This document shows positions 4,700 to 5,162 of a stretch of DNA of 5,162 bases, one piece after another. The stretch spans positions 1 through 5,162 of the forward strand of contig JALRKU010000187.1 of assembly GCA_023254755.1 (NCBI GenBank), read 5' to 3'. The notes under the pieces were generated by a model. It made no database searches. It was given only the letters and a program-made list of their open reading frames with translations, and had not been told where the DNA came from. The DNA is from Aeromicrobium sp. (GTDB lineage Bacteria; Actinomycetota; Actinomycetes; Propionibacteriales; Nocardioidaceae). Made by a program: the position numbers and the translations under genes. Every line of letters starts with the position of its first letter. The stretch's first letter is position 1.

Positions 4700-5162
4700 A
4701 TGGGTTCCAACCCGATCCGTGTGGCGATCGTGGGCGTCGGCAACTGCGCCACGTCGCTCATCCAGGGCGTCGAGTACTACAAGGACGCCGACCCGTCCGG
4801 CACCGTCCCGGGCCTCATGCACGTCACGTTCGGCGACTACCACGTCAGCGACGTCGAGTTCGTCGCCGCGTTCGACGTCGACGCCAAGAAGGTCGGCTTC
4901 GACCTGTCCGAGGCGACGCAGAGCAGCGAGAACAACACGATCAAGATCGTCGACGTCCCGCCGACGGGCGTCACGGTGCAGCGCGGCCACACGCTCGACG
5001 GCCTCGGCAAGTACTACCTGCAGACGATCGACGAGTCCGACGCCGAGCCGGTCGACGTGGTCCAGGTCCTCAAGGACACCGGGGCCGACGTGCTGGTGTC
5101 GTACCTGCCGGTCGGTTCGGAGGAGGCCGACAAGTTCTACGCGCAGTGCGCGATCGACGCGG
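4700..5162 (+). CDS. ino1: Inositol-3-phosphate synthase, 5' part only
   Basis: ATG 4700 opens a frame that runs off the right edge, giving 154 full codons of an enzyme that is usually about 360 residues in actinobacteria. The product starts M-G-S-N-P-I-R-V-A-I-V and carries the NAD-binding loop G-V-G-N-C-A-T-S-L (12-20). Further conserved blocks are V-E-F-V-A-A-F-D-V-D-A-K-K-V-G and, near the edge, V-S-Y-L-P-V-G-S-E-E-A-D-K-F-Y-A. The enzyme converts D-glucose 6-phosphate to myo-inositol 3-phosphate with NAD in the cytoplasm. This is the first committed step towards phosphatidylinositol, its mannosides where present, and mycothiol. It shares an operon with the upstream padR gene (13-nt gap), so regulation by that protein is likely. 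The C-terminal catalytic part lies outside the window. Confidence 0.95.
   Translation, partial: MGSNPIRVAIVGVGNCATSLIQGVEYYKDADPSGTVPGLMHVTFGDYHVSDVEFVAAFDVDAKKVGFDLSEATQSSENNTIKIVDVPPTGVTVQRGHTLDGLGKYYLQTIDESDAEPVDVVQVLKDTGADVLVSYLPVGSEEADKFYAQCAIDA

Noticed and set aside
4105..4761. 218-codon minus-strand frame opposite padR
   Set aside because: It is antisense to a clear PadR gene, extends over the ino1 start, and has no domain or supported start.

Overview
The window is high-GC DNA with tightly packed genes, GTG starts and strong purine-rich ribosome binding sites, which points to an actinobacterium. The gene set (a FemAB-type peptidoglycan bridge enzyme, an alanine-racemase-like protein, a PonA1-type class A penicillin-binding protein, a PadR regulator and inositol-3-phosphate synthase) fits LL-diaminopimelate actinobacteria, most likely Nocardioidaceae/Propionibacteriales (Nocardioides or Aeromicrobium-like). 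The genus assignment is inferred from protein style, not measured.

Layout. At 1-548 (+) lies the C-terminal half of a FemAB/FemX-type aminoacyltransferase, cut by the left edge. Its stop overlaps the start of a possible 25-codon ORF (545-622, +), whose stop in turn overlaps the start of an alanine-racemase-family gene (619-1677, +). A 19-nt gap with a short perfect hairpin separates that gene from the convergent class A PBP gene (3919-1697, -). A 200-nt divergent intergenic region (3920-4119), rich in short inverted repeats, separates the PBP from a PadR-family regulator (4120-4686, +). The regulator is followed after 13 nt by ino1 (4700 to beyond the right edge, +).

Function. Three genes concern the cell wall: bridge amino acid addition to the lipid precursor, a PLP racemase-fold enzyme, and glycan polymerisation with cross-linking. 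The other two form a regulator plus first-enzyme pair for inositol synthesis, which feeds phosphatidylinositol and mycothiol. From memory, ino1, a padR gene and ponA1 also lie close together near the replication origin of Mycobacterium tuberculosis (Rv0046c, Rv0047c, Rv0050), so this looks like a conserved core chromosomal locus rather than an accessory island.

I found no mobile element, CRISPR array, tRNA or rRNA, and no evidence of a wholly new system. The points most worth checking are the racemase-like protein that appears to lack standard Alr motifs, the overlapping small ORF that may couple it to the FemAB gene, the cysteine-containing tail of the PBP, and the dyads in the divergent promoter region.
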